A stretch of 36,506 bases of DNA. Origin: Tenacibaculum gallaicum. Its GTDB lineage: Bacteria > Bacteroidota > Bacteroidia > Flavobacteriales > Flavobacteriaceae. The translations under genes and the position numbers were made by a program. The notes beneath the pieces were generated by a model. It searched no databases. It saw only the letters and a list, made by a program, of their open reading frames with translations, and had not been told where the DNA came from. Numbering within the stretch: the stretch's first letter is position 1; each line of letters opens with the position of its first letter. Location of the stretch: positions 54,720 through 91,225 of the forward strand of contig NZ_QUNS01000010.1 of the NCBI RefSeq assembly GCF_003387615.1, in the 5' to 3' direction. Positions 24,034 to 32,112 of the stretch are shown here, piece after piece.

Positions 24034-24933
24034 TTACTTAGTTTCCTCTTTAGGTTTTTCATCTTCTTTTTTAGGGGTTTCAAAATTTAACCCTTTAGCG
24101 TCTACAATATGTATATCTCTTTGAGGAAATGGAATACTAATATTATGCTCTCTAAACAGTTCGTCTATTTTAAACCGTATATCACTTTTTGGTATAGCTG
24201 CCTGAAAACTATCATTTAGTGTAAAAATTAATTTAAAGTTTAACGAACTATCTCCAAAATTTTCAAAAAGCACCAACGGAGCAGGGTGTTGATACACCTT
24301 TGGATGCTCACTGGCCGCTTGCATTAATAGTTTTTTCACCAAAGCCACATCACTTCCATATGCCACTCCAACTGTTACACTTTCTCTAGTTGTTGTGCCA
24401 TTTTGCGTCCAGTTATATAAACTATTTGATAAATATTTATGATTGGGTATCACCAACACCTTATTATCAATAGTTACAGCCCTAGTAGTTCTTAATTTTA
24501 TTTCCTCTACCCTACCTACTTTTCCATCTAATTCAATAATATCACCTACGTGAACACTTTTATCAAGAATAATAAAAATTCCAGAAATTATATCTTGAAA
24601 AAAAGTTTGCAACGCCAAACCAATACCAATTAATAAGGCTGAAGACGCTACTAAAATCGCACTTAAATTAACTCCTGCTGAACTTAAGGCTATTGAAAAA
24701 ATAACTACATAAGCCAACCAACTAGTAAAAGAGAAAATAGTATCAAACTTATTTTTATCTTCTTGCTCTAGTTTACTTTTTGCTAACCTTTTTAGGTATT
24801 TCAATAGAAGTTTAATAAGAATCAAACCAATTATTAAAAACAGAATCGTTTTTATGGTAATATCTATTTCTTTTCCTCCTACAGGAATTCTAAGGTTTAG
24901 AAAATCGGTTACTTCTTTTATTATTTCTTTCAT
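24034..24933 (-). CDS. MscS-family mechanosensitive channel
   Basis: A 299-residue small-conductance mechanosensitive channel. Three hydrophobic segments occur in the first 130 residues (IKTILFLIIGLILIKLLL; WLAYVVIFSIALSSAGVNL; SALLIGIGLALQTFFQDIIS), the last being the pore-lining helix with its Gly/Ala pattern. Then comes the beta-domain (HVGDIIELDGKVGRVEEIKL, TRAVTIDNKVLVIPNHKYL) and the alpha/beta cage, with an acidic/lysine tail (KEDEKPKEETK). It opens on hypo-osmotic shock to release solutes. It stands alone between the response regulator and the ABC exporter genes. Confidence 0.9.
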   Translation of the reverse strand: MKEIIKEVTDFLNLRIPVGGKEIDITIKTILFLIIGLILIKLLLKYLKRLAKSKLEQEDKNKFDTIFSFTSWLAYVVIFSIALSSAGVNLSAILVASSALLIGIGLALQTFFQDIISGIFIILDKSVHVGDIIELDGKVGRVEEIKLRTTRAVTIDNKVLVIPNHKYLSNSLYNWTQNGTTTRESVTVGVAYGSDVALVKKLLMQAASEHPKVYQHPAPLVLFENFGDSSLNFKLIFTLNDSFQAAIPKSDIRFKIDELFREHNISIPFPQRDIHIVDAKGLNFETPKKEDEKPKEETK

Positions 24934-25036
24934 CTGCTAGTTCTTATTATTTTTTATTGGTCAGATGTAATTCACTATTAAACACTTTCGGACAATATTA
25001 AGTTAATTACGCTACAGTTCATTTCATAAAGGTTAA

Positions 25037-26359
25037 TTATCCATTATAGCGAATCCACTTCCATAAATCTTTATAAGTCGGCTTTTTACCATACATCAAA
25101 ATACCTACACGATAAATTTTTGCGGCAATCCATACAATTACCATAAAAGTAAGAATTAATAGCAACATAGAAATCGCTATTTCCCACCAAGCAACTCCAA
25201 ACGGAATTCTCATTAACATCACGATAGGTGAAGTGAATGGTATATATGAAAATATAACTGATACTGGTCCGTGAGGATCATTAATAACTGTTGCAAAACC
25301 TACATATACTGCTAAAATTAATGGTAACATAATAGGCATCATAAACTGTTGCGTATCCGTTTCGTTATCTACCGCTGCTCCTACTGCTGCAAACAACGAA
25401 CTATACAGCATATATCCTCCTAAGAAATAGAAAATGAACAAAAAGAACATTTTTACTAAAGGCAATCTAAATATTTCCTGTACAATCATTTCACCTTTAT
25501 TGGTTGCTGTTTGTTGAATAGCTTCCATTTGTTCTGGCGATACTTTTGCCGATTGCATTTCCATCATATCAATTCCAAAGAAAGAAGATGCTACCAAACT
25601 AAACACTAAAAACAAAATTCCCCAAATAAAGAATTGTAATAATCCTGCTGAAGCGTTTCCTATAATCTTTCCTAACATTAGTTGAAAAGGTTTTACTGAA
25701 GATACAATCACTTCAATAATTCGGCTCGTTTTTTCTTCAATTACACTACGCATTACCGATGTACCGTAAATCATTACAAACATCATGAGTAAATATCCTG
25801 CAATGGCACCTACACCAATCTTTAATCCGTTGATTAATTTTGATGATTTTTCACCCGAAAAATTAAACATTTTAATTTCTGATGAAATTTTAGACTCTTC
25901 AATATGTGCAATATCAATCCCGAAGTTTGTCAATTTTTTATGACGTAACTCCTTATCAATTTTATCTTCTAAACGTTCCATGATGGACATGCTTGGGGAA
26001 TCTTTTGAGAAAAACTCAATCGACTTTGCCAATACTTCTATACTATCTTGTTTCGGAATGTATAAAGCTCCGTAATAATCTCCTTCTTCAACTTTCTTTT
26101 TAGAGTCATCAATACCTAAAGCAGTAAAATCTTCATACTTTACTGTTTTAGAATCTTTAAAAACATCTTTAGAAAACATTCCAGACTCATCAACATATAC
26201 TATCTTTTTAACCTTTTCATCGTTCTTCTTCATTAAGAAAAATACTAAAGCTCCCATACCAATCATTAACAGCGGACTTAAGAAAGTCATGACGATAAAC
26301 GATTTATTTCTAACCTTAGCAATAAACTCGCGTTCTATAATTAATCGTAATCTTTTCAT
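25037..26359 (-). CDS. ABC-2 type transporter permease (NatB-like)
   Basis: A 440-residue permease. It has one N-terminal membrane helix (SFIVMTFLSPLLMIGMGALV), a large extracytoplasmic segment (about 45-175), then a group of about five hydrophobic segments in the second half, including KIGVGAIAGYLLMMFVMIYG and EKTSRIIEVIVSSVKPFQLM, a NatB/CcmB-like hallmark. It follows its ATPase by 3 nt on the minus strand, so the two are translationally coupled. NatAB-type systems export sodium or other small compounds; here the substrate is not evident. Confidence 0.87.
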   Translation of the reverse strand: MKRLRLIIEREFIAKVRNKSFIVMTFLSPLLMIGMGALVFFLMKKNDEKVKKIVYVDESGMFSKDVFKDSKTVKYEDFTALGIDDSKKKVEEGDYYGALYIPKQDSIEVLAKSIEFFSKDSPSMSIMERLEDKIDKELRHKKLTNFGIDIAHIEESKISSEIKMFNFSGEKSSKLINGLKIGVGAIAGYLLMMFVMIYGTSVMRSVIEEKTSRIIEVIVSSVKPFQLMLGKIIGNASAGLLQFFIWGILFLVFSLVASSFFGIDMMEMQSAKVSPEQMEAIQQTATNKGEMIVQEIFRLPLVKMFFLFIFYFLGGYMLYSSLFAAVGAAVDNETDTQQFMMPIMLPLILAVYVGFATVINDPHGPVSVIFSYIPFTSPIVMLMRIPFGVAWWEIAISMLLLILTFMVIVWIAAKIYRVGILMYGKKPTYKDLWKWIRYNG

Positions 26360-26362
26360 TGG

Positions 26363-27292
26363 TTAACTGTTTTTATGAATTGCTTGAATAAAAATGTCAT
26401 TAGCGCTTGGTATCAACTCTACAAAATGCTGCACCTCTCCTTGAGTAGCTAAATACGATAATAAATCGTTCGCTGAATTTCCGTTAGTAAGTTTTACATT
26501 TAACTTTAACCCATCATTTAACAATCTAAAATCTGCCGGTAATACTTCAAAGTTTTGTTTTAGTTTCTGCTCCACTTCTCTTGAGCTAGAAGTTGCTAAC
26601 CCTATTTGAAAAGTATTTGTCCTAAACTCTTTTTTAATATCGTCTAGTTTACCATCTAAAATTTTATTCGACTTATTAATCAAAGCTATATAATCACACA
26701 TTTCCTCTACACTCTCCATTCTATGTGTAGAAAAGATAATCGTAGCTCCTTCATCTCGTAACTGTAAAATTTCTTTTGCTATTAGTTGTGCATTAATAGG
26801 GTCGAATCCTGAAAACGGCTCATCAAAAATTAACAATTTAGGTTGGTGAAGTACCGTTACAATAAATTGTACCTTTTGTGCCATTCCTTTTGAAAGCTCT
26901 TCAATTTTCTTATTCCACCATGCTCCAATATCAAATTTATCAAACCAATATTTTAAGCGTTTCTTTGCTTCCGATTTACTTAACCCCTTTAATTGAGCAA
27001 GATATAATGCCTGCTCTCCTACCTTCATACTTTTATACAAACCACGTTCTTCAGGTAAGTAACCTATATATTCTATATGATTAGGAGCTAGCTTCTCTCC
27101 ATCTAAAATAATTTCACCAGCATCAGGCATTGTTATTTGATTGATAATTCTAATAAGAGAGGTTTTTCCTGCTCCATTAGGACCTAACAAACCAAAAACA
27201 CTTCCTTTAGGTATGTGCATCGACACATTATTTAATGCAGTATAATCGCCGTAACGCTTTACTACATTATTAACTTCTAATAAATTGCTCAT
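26363..27292 (-). CDS. ABC transporter ATP-binding protein (NatA-like)
   Basis: A 309-residue nucleotide-binding subunit. Walker A GPNGAGKTS (about 35-43), the Q-loop region IGYLPEERGLYKSM, the signature ELSKGMAQK and Walker B KLLIFDEPFSGFD followed by the switch His in STHRMESVEEMCD are all intact. A C-terminal extension of about 90 residues is typical of the NatA/DUF4162 type. It heads the pair with the NatB-like permease and is divergent from the MarR gene across about 190 nt. The two operators there lie nearer the MarR gene, but they could influence this gene as well. Confidence 0.9.
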   Translation of the reverse strand: MSNLLEVNNVVKRYGDYTALNNVSMHIPKGSVFGLLGPNGAGKTSLIRIINQITMPDAGEIILDGEKLAPNHIEYIGYLPEERGLYKSMKVGEQALYLAQLKGLSKSEAKKRLKYWFDKFDIGAWWNKKIEELSKGMAQKVQFIVTVLHQPKLLIFDEPFSGFDPINAQLIAKEILQLRDEGATIIFSTHRMESVEEMCDYIALINKSNKILDGKLDDIKKEFRTNTFQIGLATSSSREVEQKLKQNFEVLPADFRLLNDGLKLNVKLTNGNSANDLLSYLATQGEVQHFVELIPSANDIFIQAIHKNS

Positions 27293-27410
27293 AGATTTTA
27301 TAGTTGATTAATTACCGTTTATTTAAAAACAGCAGTGACAAACTTACATATTTTTATACTCAATTAGTATACGGTTCTCTTCAAACGTTACAAGATTAAT
27401 TTTTTGTTAA

Positions 27411-27463
27411 TTTTATTATGCATGCATAACTTTTTTACAAAATACTATGCGTGCATAATAAAA
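27411..27463. promoter_or_regulatory. Two MarR operator candidates upstream of the fad operon
   Basis: TTATGCATGCATAA (27416-27429) is a perfect 14-bp palindrome; TATGCGTGCATA (27446-27457) is a near-palindrome with the same core. Their centres lie 29 bp apart, nearly three helical turns, so two dimers could bind one face. Together they form a larger inverted repeat with 18-nt arms (27411-27428 and 27446-27463, one mismatch). The second site is just upstream of the -7 box TATATTTG at 27469-27476. The layout fits autorepression by the adjacent MarR protein. Confidence 0.7.
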
Positions 27464-27468
27464 TTTTA

Positions 27469-27476
27469 TATATTTG
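27469..27476 (+). promoter_or_regulatory. -7 box of the marR-fad operon
   Basis: TATATTTG fits TAnnTTTG and lies only 6 nt before the ATG at 27483. Transcription would begin at or near the start codon, so this message may be leaderless. Confidence 0.5.
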
Positions 27477-27482
27477 GCATTC

Positions 27483-27944
27483 ATGGATAAGGATAAATCA
27501 ATAGATCACCAATTAAGAGCCACGTGGCAAGCGGTTGCTAAGATGTATAATGAGCAAGCTGCAAAGCACGATAGCACTATGGCTACGGCTTTTGCTTTAT
27601 TGAATATAGATTCTGAAAACGGTACTCCTTCAACTGCTTTAGGACCGTTAATGGGAATGGAACCTACAAGTCTTTCACGTTTATTAAAAACCATGGAAGA
27701 CAAAGGGGTTATATGTCGTGAGAAAAATCCAAATGATGGTAGAAGCGTTATTTTAAAACTTACCGAATACGGTAAAGAAATGCGTGAAGTTTCTAAAGGA
27801 CACGTATACCAATTCAATAATAAAGTAAGAGAACATATTACTGAAGAAGAGCTAGACACCTTCTTTAAAGTAACCACAACAATAAACAAACTAATTACAG
27901 ACAAGTTGATATACGACGAAGATATTGACAATAAAGCTGTATAA
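27483..27944 (+). CDS. MarR-family transcriptional regulator
   Basis: A 153-residue winged-HTH regulator. The start is ATG 27483 (MDKDKSIDHQLRATWQAVAK); an in-frame TTG at 27474 lies inside the -7 box and is unlikely. The HTH is formed by TALGPLMGMEPTSLSRLLKTMEDKGVI-type text (given here in part: MEPTSLSRLLKTMEDKG), the wing by REKNPNDGRSVILKLTEYG. The last helices (EEELDTFFKVTTTINKLI) make the dimer interface. It is the first gene of the beta-oxidation operon, 18 nt before fadN, with paired palindromes over its promoter. It probably represses the operon until an acyl-CoA binds, like FadR-type MarR proteins; the ligand is inferred. Confidence 0.87.
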   Translation: MDKDKSIDHQLRATWQAVAKMYNEQAAKHDSTMATAFALLNIDSENGTPSTALGPLMGMEPTSLSRLLKTMEDKGVICREKNPNDGRSVILKLTEYGKEMREVSKGHVYQFNNKVREHITEEELDTFFKVTTTINKLITDKLIYDEDIDNKAV

Positions 27945-27962
27945 AAACAAACCAACAAACAA

Positions 27963-30368
27963 ATGGCAAGAAGAATTAAAAAAGTAGCAATTATCGGTTC
28001 TGGTATCATGGGATCAGGTATTGCATGTCATTTTGCTAACATTGGCGTTGAAGTGTTGCTTTTGGACATCGTTCCGAGAGAGCTTAGCGACAAAGAAAAA
28101 GCAAAAGGACTAACCTTAGAAGACAAAGTAGTTCGTAACCGTTTGGTAAATGATGCTTTGACTGCTTCATTAAAGTCAAAACCATCACCTATCTACAATA
28201 AAAAATTTGCAGATAGAATTACTACAGGTAACCTTGAAGACGATTTACATAAAATAAAAGATGTAGATTGGATTATGGAGGTTGTTGTTGAACGCTTAGA
28301 CATTAAACAAAGTGTTTTTGAACAAGTTGAAAAACACCGTACACCTGGTACTATAATTTCTACCAATACTTCTGGAATTCCTATTAAATTTATGAACGAA
28401 GGACGTAGTGAAGATTTCCGTAAACACTTTGCGGTAACACACTTCTTTAACCCTCCTCGTTATTTAAAATTATTTGAAGTTGTTCCAGGACCTGACTGTA
28501 AGCAAGAAGTTACTGACTTCTTAATGGATTATGGTTCTAAATTCTTAGGAAAAACTTCAGTATTAGCAAAAGATACACCAGCGTTTATTGGTAACCGTAT
28601 AGGTATCTTCGGAATCCAATCGTTATTCCACCAAGTAAAAGAATTAGGCTTAACTATTGAAGAAGTTGATAAGCTAACAGGACCAGTTATTGGACGACCA
28701 AAATCAGCTACTTTCCGTACTGTTGATGTTGTTGGATTAGATACTTTAGTACATGTTGCTAACGGAATCTATGAAAACTGTCCTAACGACGAAGCTCACG
28801 ACTTATTCAAGTTACCAGATTTCATCGACACCATGATGGAAAATAAATGGTTAGGAAACAAAACTAAGCAAGGTTTTTACAAGAAAACTAAAAATGCTGA
28901 AGGAAAGCGTGAAATTTTAGCGTTAGACTTAGATACGATGGAATACCGTCCGTCTAAAAAAGCAAAATTTGCTACCCTTGAATTAACAAAGACAATCGAT
29001 AAGCCAATTGACCGATTTAAAGTATTAGTTGGCGGAAAAGATAAAGCGGGAGAATTCTACCGTAAAAATTTCGCAGCTATGTTTGCGTACGTTCAAAATA
29101 GAATTCCAGAAATTTCTGATGAATTATATCGTATAGACGATGCCATGAAAGCAGGTTTCGGTTGGGAAAATGGTCCTTTCGAAATTTGGGATGCTGTAGG
29201 AGTTGAAAAAGGTATCGAATTAATGAAAGCTGAAGGGGCGGAACCCGCCTTGTGGATAAAAGAGATGTTGGCTAGTGGTCAAACCTCTTTCTATACAGTT
29301 AAAGACGGTGCAACATATTACTACGATGTACCAGCAAAAGAACAAGTTAAAAAACCAGGACAAGATTCATTTATCATCTTAGATAACATTCGTAAAACTA
29401 CTGAGGTATTCAAAAACTCTGGTGTTGTTATTGAAGATTTAGGAGACGGAATCTTAAACTGTGAATTCCAATCTAAAATGAACACTATTGGTGGTGATGT
29501 TTTAGCTGGATTAAATAAAGCAGTTGATTTAGCTGAAAAAGACTTCCAAGGATTAGTAATTGGTAACCAAGCTGCAAACTTCTCAGTAGGTGCCAACATC
29601 GGAATGATTTTTATGATGGCTGTTGAGCAAGAGTACGATGAGTTAAACATGGCTATCAAATATTTCCAAGATACCATGATGCGTATGCGTTACTCTGCAA
29701 TTCCTACTATTGCTGCTCCTCACGGAATGGCGTTAGGTGGTGGTTGTGAATTATCATTACACGCAGATAAAGTAGTTGCTGCTGCTGAAACTTACATCGG
29801 ATTAGTAGAGTTTGGAGTTGGCGTAATTCCTGGTGGTGGTGGATCTAAAGAAATGGCTGTAAGAGCTCAAGACTTATTCCACACTGGTGATGTTCAATTA
29901 AATGTATTACAAGAACACTTCTTAACTATTGGTATGGCAAAAGTGGCAACTTCAGCTTATGAAGCGTACAACTTAAACTTACTACAGAAAGGAAAAGACG
30001 TTGTGGTTGTAAACAAAGACCGTCAAATAGCAGAAGCAAAAAAACACGCTATATTATTAGCAGAAGCAGGGTATACACAACCAGCAAAACGTAAAGATGT
30101 TTTAGTATTAGGTAAGCAAGCCTTAGGTATGTTCTTAGTAGGAACAGACTCTATGGAAGCTTCTAAATATATTTCTGAACACGATCAGAAAATTGCAAAC
30201 AAACTAGCCTACGTAATGGCTGGAGGAGATTTATCAGAACCAACAAAAGTTACTGAGCAGTATTTATTAGACCTTGAACGTGAAGCTTTCTTAAGTTTAA
30301 CTACAGAACGTAAAACGTTAGAGCGTATTCAGCACATGTTAAAAACTGGTAAACCACTTCGCAACTAG
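27963..30368 (+). CDS. fadN: 3-hydroxyacyl-CoA dehydrogenase / enoyl-CoA hydratase (FadN-like)
   Basis: An 801-residue two-domain enzyme. The NAD-binding 3-hydroxyacyl-CoA dehydrogenase comes first (VAIIGSGIMGSGIACHFANI at 8-27; HFFNPPRYLKLFEVVPG; DTPAFIGNRIG), then an enoyl-CoA hydratase domain from about 480 with the AAPHGMALGGGCELSLHADK active-site stretch. This order (dehydrogenase before hydratase) is that of Bacillus FadN, opposite to E. coli FadB. It catalyses the hydration and oxidation steps of beta-oxidation. The order fadN, fadA, fadE matches the Bacillus fadNAE operon. The stop codon lies inside an 18-bp palindrome (30358-30375). Confidence 0.9.
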   Translation: MARRIKKVAIIGSGIMGSGIACHFANIGVEVLLLDIVPRELSDKEKAKGLTLEDKVVRNRLVNDALTASLKSKPSPIYNKKFADRITTGNLEDDLHKIKDVDWIMEVVVERLDIKQSVFEQVEKHRTPGTIISTNTSGIPIKFMNEGRSEDFRKHFAVTHFFNPPRYLKLFEVVPGPDCKQEVTDFLMDYGSKFLGKTSVLAKDTPAFIGNRIGIFGIQSLFHQVKELGLTIEEVDKLTGPVIGRPKSATFRTVDVVGLDTLVHVANGIYENCPNDEAHDLFKLPDFIDTMMENKWLGNKTKQGFYKKTKNAEGKREILALDLDTMEYRPSKKAKFATLELTKTIDKPIDRFKVLVGGKDKAGEFYRKNFAAMFAYVQNRIPEISDELYRIDDAMKAGFGWENGPFEIWDAVGVEKGIELMKAEGAEPALWIKEMLASGQTSFYTVKDGATYYYDVPAKEQVKKPGQDSFIILDNIRKTTEVFKNSGVVIEDLGDGILNCEFQSKMNTIGGDVLAGLNKAVDLAEKDFQGLVIGNQAANFSVGANIGMIFMMAVEQEYDELNMAIKYFQDTMMRMRYSAIPTIAAPHGMALGGGCELSLHADKVVAAAETYIGLVEFGVGVIPGGGGSKEMAVRAQDLFHTGDVQLNVLQEHFLTIGMAKVATSAYEAYNLNLLQKGKDVVVVNKDRQIAEAKKHAILLAEAGYTQPAKRKDVLVLGKQALGMFLVGTDSMEASKYISEHDQKIANKLAYVMAGGDLSEPTKVTEQYLLDLEREAFLSLTTERKTLERIQHMLKTGKPLRN

Positions 30369-30375
30369 TTGCGAA
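30358..30375. repeat. 18-bp palindrome over the fadN stop codon
   Basis: TTCGCAACTAGTTGCGAA is a perfect palindrome centred between 30366 and 30367; TAG at 30366-30368 is the stop. It borders the inserted four-helix-bundle unit and could be an insertion-site feature or a mild hairpin. Confidence 0.6.
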
Positions 30376-30406
30376 TAGTATTGAGATATTAGTATTAAGT
30401 AGTTAG
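30376..30406. repeat. Left flanking repeat of the four-helix-bundle unit
   Basis: TAGTATTGAG at 30376-30385, then TTAGTATTAAG, placed immediately after the palindrome. Its reverse complement recurs on the far side of the gene (30770-30800), so the gene is bracketed by inverted repeats. Confidence 0.6.
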
Positions 30407-30408
30407 AA

Positions 30409-30762
30409 ATGCATAAAGTAGAAGATTTAAAAATATGGCAAAAATCAATAGAGTTAGCAAAAGCTACCTATCTGCTTGTTTCAGAATTACCATCGGATGA
30501 AAAATTCGGGCTAACATCTCAAATAAAGAGAAGTGCTATTTCGATTCCTTCAAATATAGCAGAAGGAGCTGGTAGAAATTCACAAAAAGAATTCAAACAC
30601 TTTTTGAGTATTGCAAATGGTTCTACATACGAACTTCAAACGCAATTACTATTAGTTATTGAATTGAACCTAATACATAAAGATAAAGTACAACCTATTA
30701 TTGAGTTGTGTATTGAAATTCAGAAAATGAATTATGTTTTTCAGCAAAAATTAAACGTCTAA
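30409..30762 (+). CDS. Four-helix-bundle protein (TIGR02436/S23-like)
   Basis: A 117-residue all-helical protein of the family first known from intervening sequences of 23S rRNA genes and related to the accessory Avd proteins of diversity-generating retroelements. Signature pieces are present in order: LKIWQKSIELAKATYLLV, LPSDEKFGLTSQIKRSAISI, PSNIAEGAGRNSQKEFKHFL and ANGSTYELQTQLLLVIEL. It sits between fadN and fadA in an operon that elsewhere has no such gene, bracketed by inverted repeats with the motif TAGTATTGAG. It carries no reverse transcriptase or transposase. Family function is unsettled; a nucleic-acid-binding role for a mobile unit is plausible. It would be co-transcribed with the fad genes. 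Confidence 0.88.
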   Translation: MHKVEDLKIWQKSIELAKATYLLVSELPSDEKFGLTSQIKRSAISIPSNIAEGAGRNSQKEFKHFLSIANGSTYELQTQLLLVIELNLIHKDKVQPIIELCIEIQKMNYVFQQKLNV

Positions 30763-30769
30763 ACATTCA

Positions 30770-30800
30770 CTCAATACTAAAACCTCAATACTCAATACTA
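30770..30800. repeat. Right flanking repeat of the four-helix-bundle unit
   Basis: CTCAATACTAA followed by CCTCAATACTCAATACTA (30783-30800). The reverse complement begins TAGTATTGAG and contains TTAGTATTGAG, matching the left flank over two short blocks with a small gap. Confidence 0.6.
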
Positions 30801-30808
30801 AAAATAAA

Positions 30809-31999
30809 ATGAAAACAGCATATATAGTAAAAGGATATAGAACCGCCGTAGGGAAATCTAAAAAAGGTGTGTTCAGATTTAAAAGAGCTGACGAATTAGC
30901 TGCTGAAACCATCAAGTATATGATGGAAAAGTTGCCAGAATTCGACGTAAAGCGTATCGATGATGTTATTGTTGGTAACGCAATGCCAGAAGGTTCTCAA
31001 GGATTAAACATGGCAAGAATAATCTCGTTAATCGGATTAGATTCTGTAGATGTTCCTGGAGTTACCGTAAACCGTTTCTGTTCATCAGGATTAGAAACAA
31101 TTGGTATGGCTGTAGCAAAAATTCAATCTGGAATGGCAGAATGTATTATTGCTGGTGGAGCAGAAAGCATGAGTTCTGTACCAATGACAGGTTTTAAACC
31201 AGAATTAAACTACGATATCGTAAACGCAGGTCACGAAGATTACTATTGGGGAATGGGTAATACTGCAGAAGCAGTAGCGCAACAATACAATGTATCTCGT
31301 GCAGATCAAGATCAATTTGCTTACGAATCGCACATGAAAGCTTTAAAAGCGTTAGATAGCGATCGTTTTCAAGATCAAATAGCACCAATCGATGTAGAAG
31401 AAACCTACATTGATGCAAACGGAAAACGTGCCACAAGAAATTATAAAGTTACTAAAGACGAAGGTCCACGTCGTGGAACTAGCGTAGAAGCCTTAGCAAG
31501 GTTACGTCCAGTATTTGCTGCTGATGGTTCTGTTACCGCTGGTAACTCATCACAAACAAGTGACGGAGCTGCTTTTGTAATGGTAATGAGTGAAGATATG
31601 GTAAAGGAGCTAGGTATTCAACCAGAAGCTCGTTTAGTAAGTTATGCAGCAGCAGGAGTACCACCTCGTATTATGGGAATTGGTCCTATAGCAGCAATTC
31701 CAAAAGCATTAAAACAAGCAGGTTTACAACAAAGTGATATTGAATTAATTGAACTAAACGAAGCGTTTGCTTCACAATCATTAGCTGTTATTCGCGAATT
31801 AGGTTTAAATCCGGATATCGTTAACGTAAATGGTGGAGCAATTGCTTTAGGTCACCCATTAGGATGTACTGGTGGTAAACTATCTGTTCAGTTATTTGAT
31901 GAAATGCGTAAGCGTGAAATGAATAGCAAATACGGAATGGTAACGATGTGTGTAGGTACCGGTCAAGGTGCTGCAGGTATTTTTGAATTCTTAAATTAG
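30809..31999 (+). CDS. fadA: Acetyl-CoA C-acyltransferase (thiolase, FadA-like)
   Basis: A 396-residue degradative thiolase of normal length. The nucleophile Cys91 is in VTVNRFCSSGLETIG; the catalytic His is in NGGAIALGHPLGCTGG; the second active-site Cys (about 381) is in CVGTGQGAAGIF. It splits 3-oxoacyl-CoA with CoA to give acetyl-CoA and a shortened acyl-CoA, the last beta-oxidation step. It lies downstream of fadN and the four-helix-bundle gene, upstream of the acyl-CoA dehydrogenase, and is presumably on the MarR-controlled message. Confidence 0.92.
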   Translation: MKTAYIVKGYRTAVGKSKKGVFRFKRADELAAETIKYMMEKLPEFDVKRIDDVIVGNAMPEGSQGLNMARIISLIGLDSVDVPGVTVNRFCSSGLETIGMAVAKIQSGMAECIIAGGAESMSSVPMTGFKPELNYDIVNAGHEDYYWGMGNTAEAVAQQYNVSRADQDQFAYESHMKALKALDSDRFQDQIAPIDVEETYIDANGKRATRNYKVTKDEGPRRGTSVEALARLRPVFAADGSVTAGNSSQTSDGAAFVMVMSEDMVKELGIQPEARLVSYAAAGVPPRIMGIGPIAAIPKALKQAGLQQSDIELIELNEAFASQSLAVIRELGLNPDIVNVNGGAIALGHPLGCTGGKLSVQLFDEMRKREMNSKYGMVTMCVGTGQGAAGIFEFLN

Positions 32000-32011
32000 A
32001 ATTAAGATATA

Positions 32012-32098
32012 AGTATTGAGTATTGAGAATTTTCTCATCTCTTTTAAAAAATAAGTAATAAAATTATAAAAGTAGTTAGTATCTCAATACTCACTACT
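32012..32098. repeat. Inverted repeat between fadA and fadE
   Basis: AGTATTGAGTATTGAGA (32012-32028) and TCTCAATACTCACTACT (32082-32098) are complementary over 17 nt with one mismatch, around a 53-nt loop. The arms use the same AGTATTGAG motif that flanks the four-helix-bundle gene, but no gene lies between them. It may be an emptied copy of that unit. Confidence 0.65.
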
Positions 32099-32112
32099 AA
32101 ATACTAAAATCT

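Noticed and set aside
27506..28009. 167-residue minus-strand frame across marR and the fadN start
   Set aside because: Antisense to two recognised genes and across their junction; low-complexity hydrophobic composition.
30409..30762. Diversity-generating retroelement
   Set aside because: Only the Avd-like four-helix-bundle protein is present; there is no reverse transcriptase and no template/variable repeat pair with adenine-biased changes.
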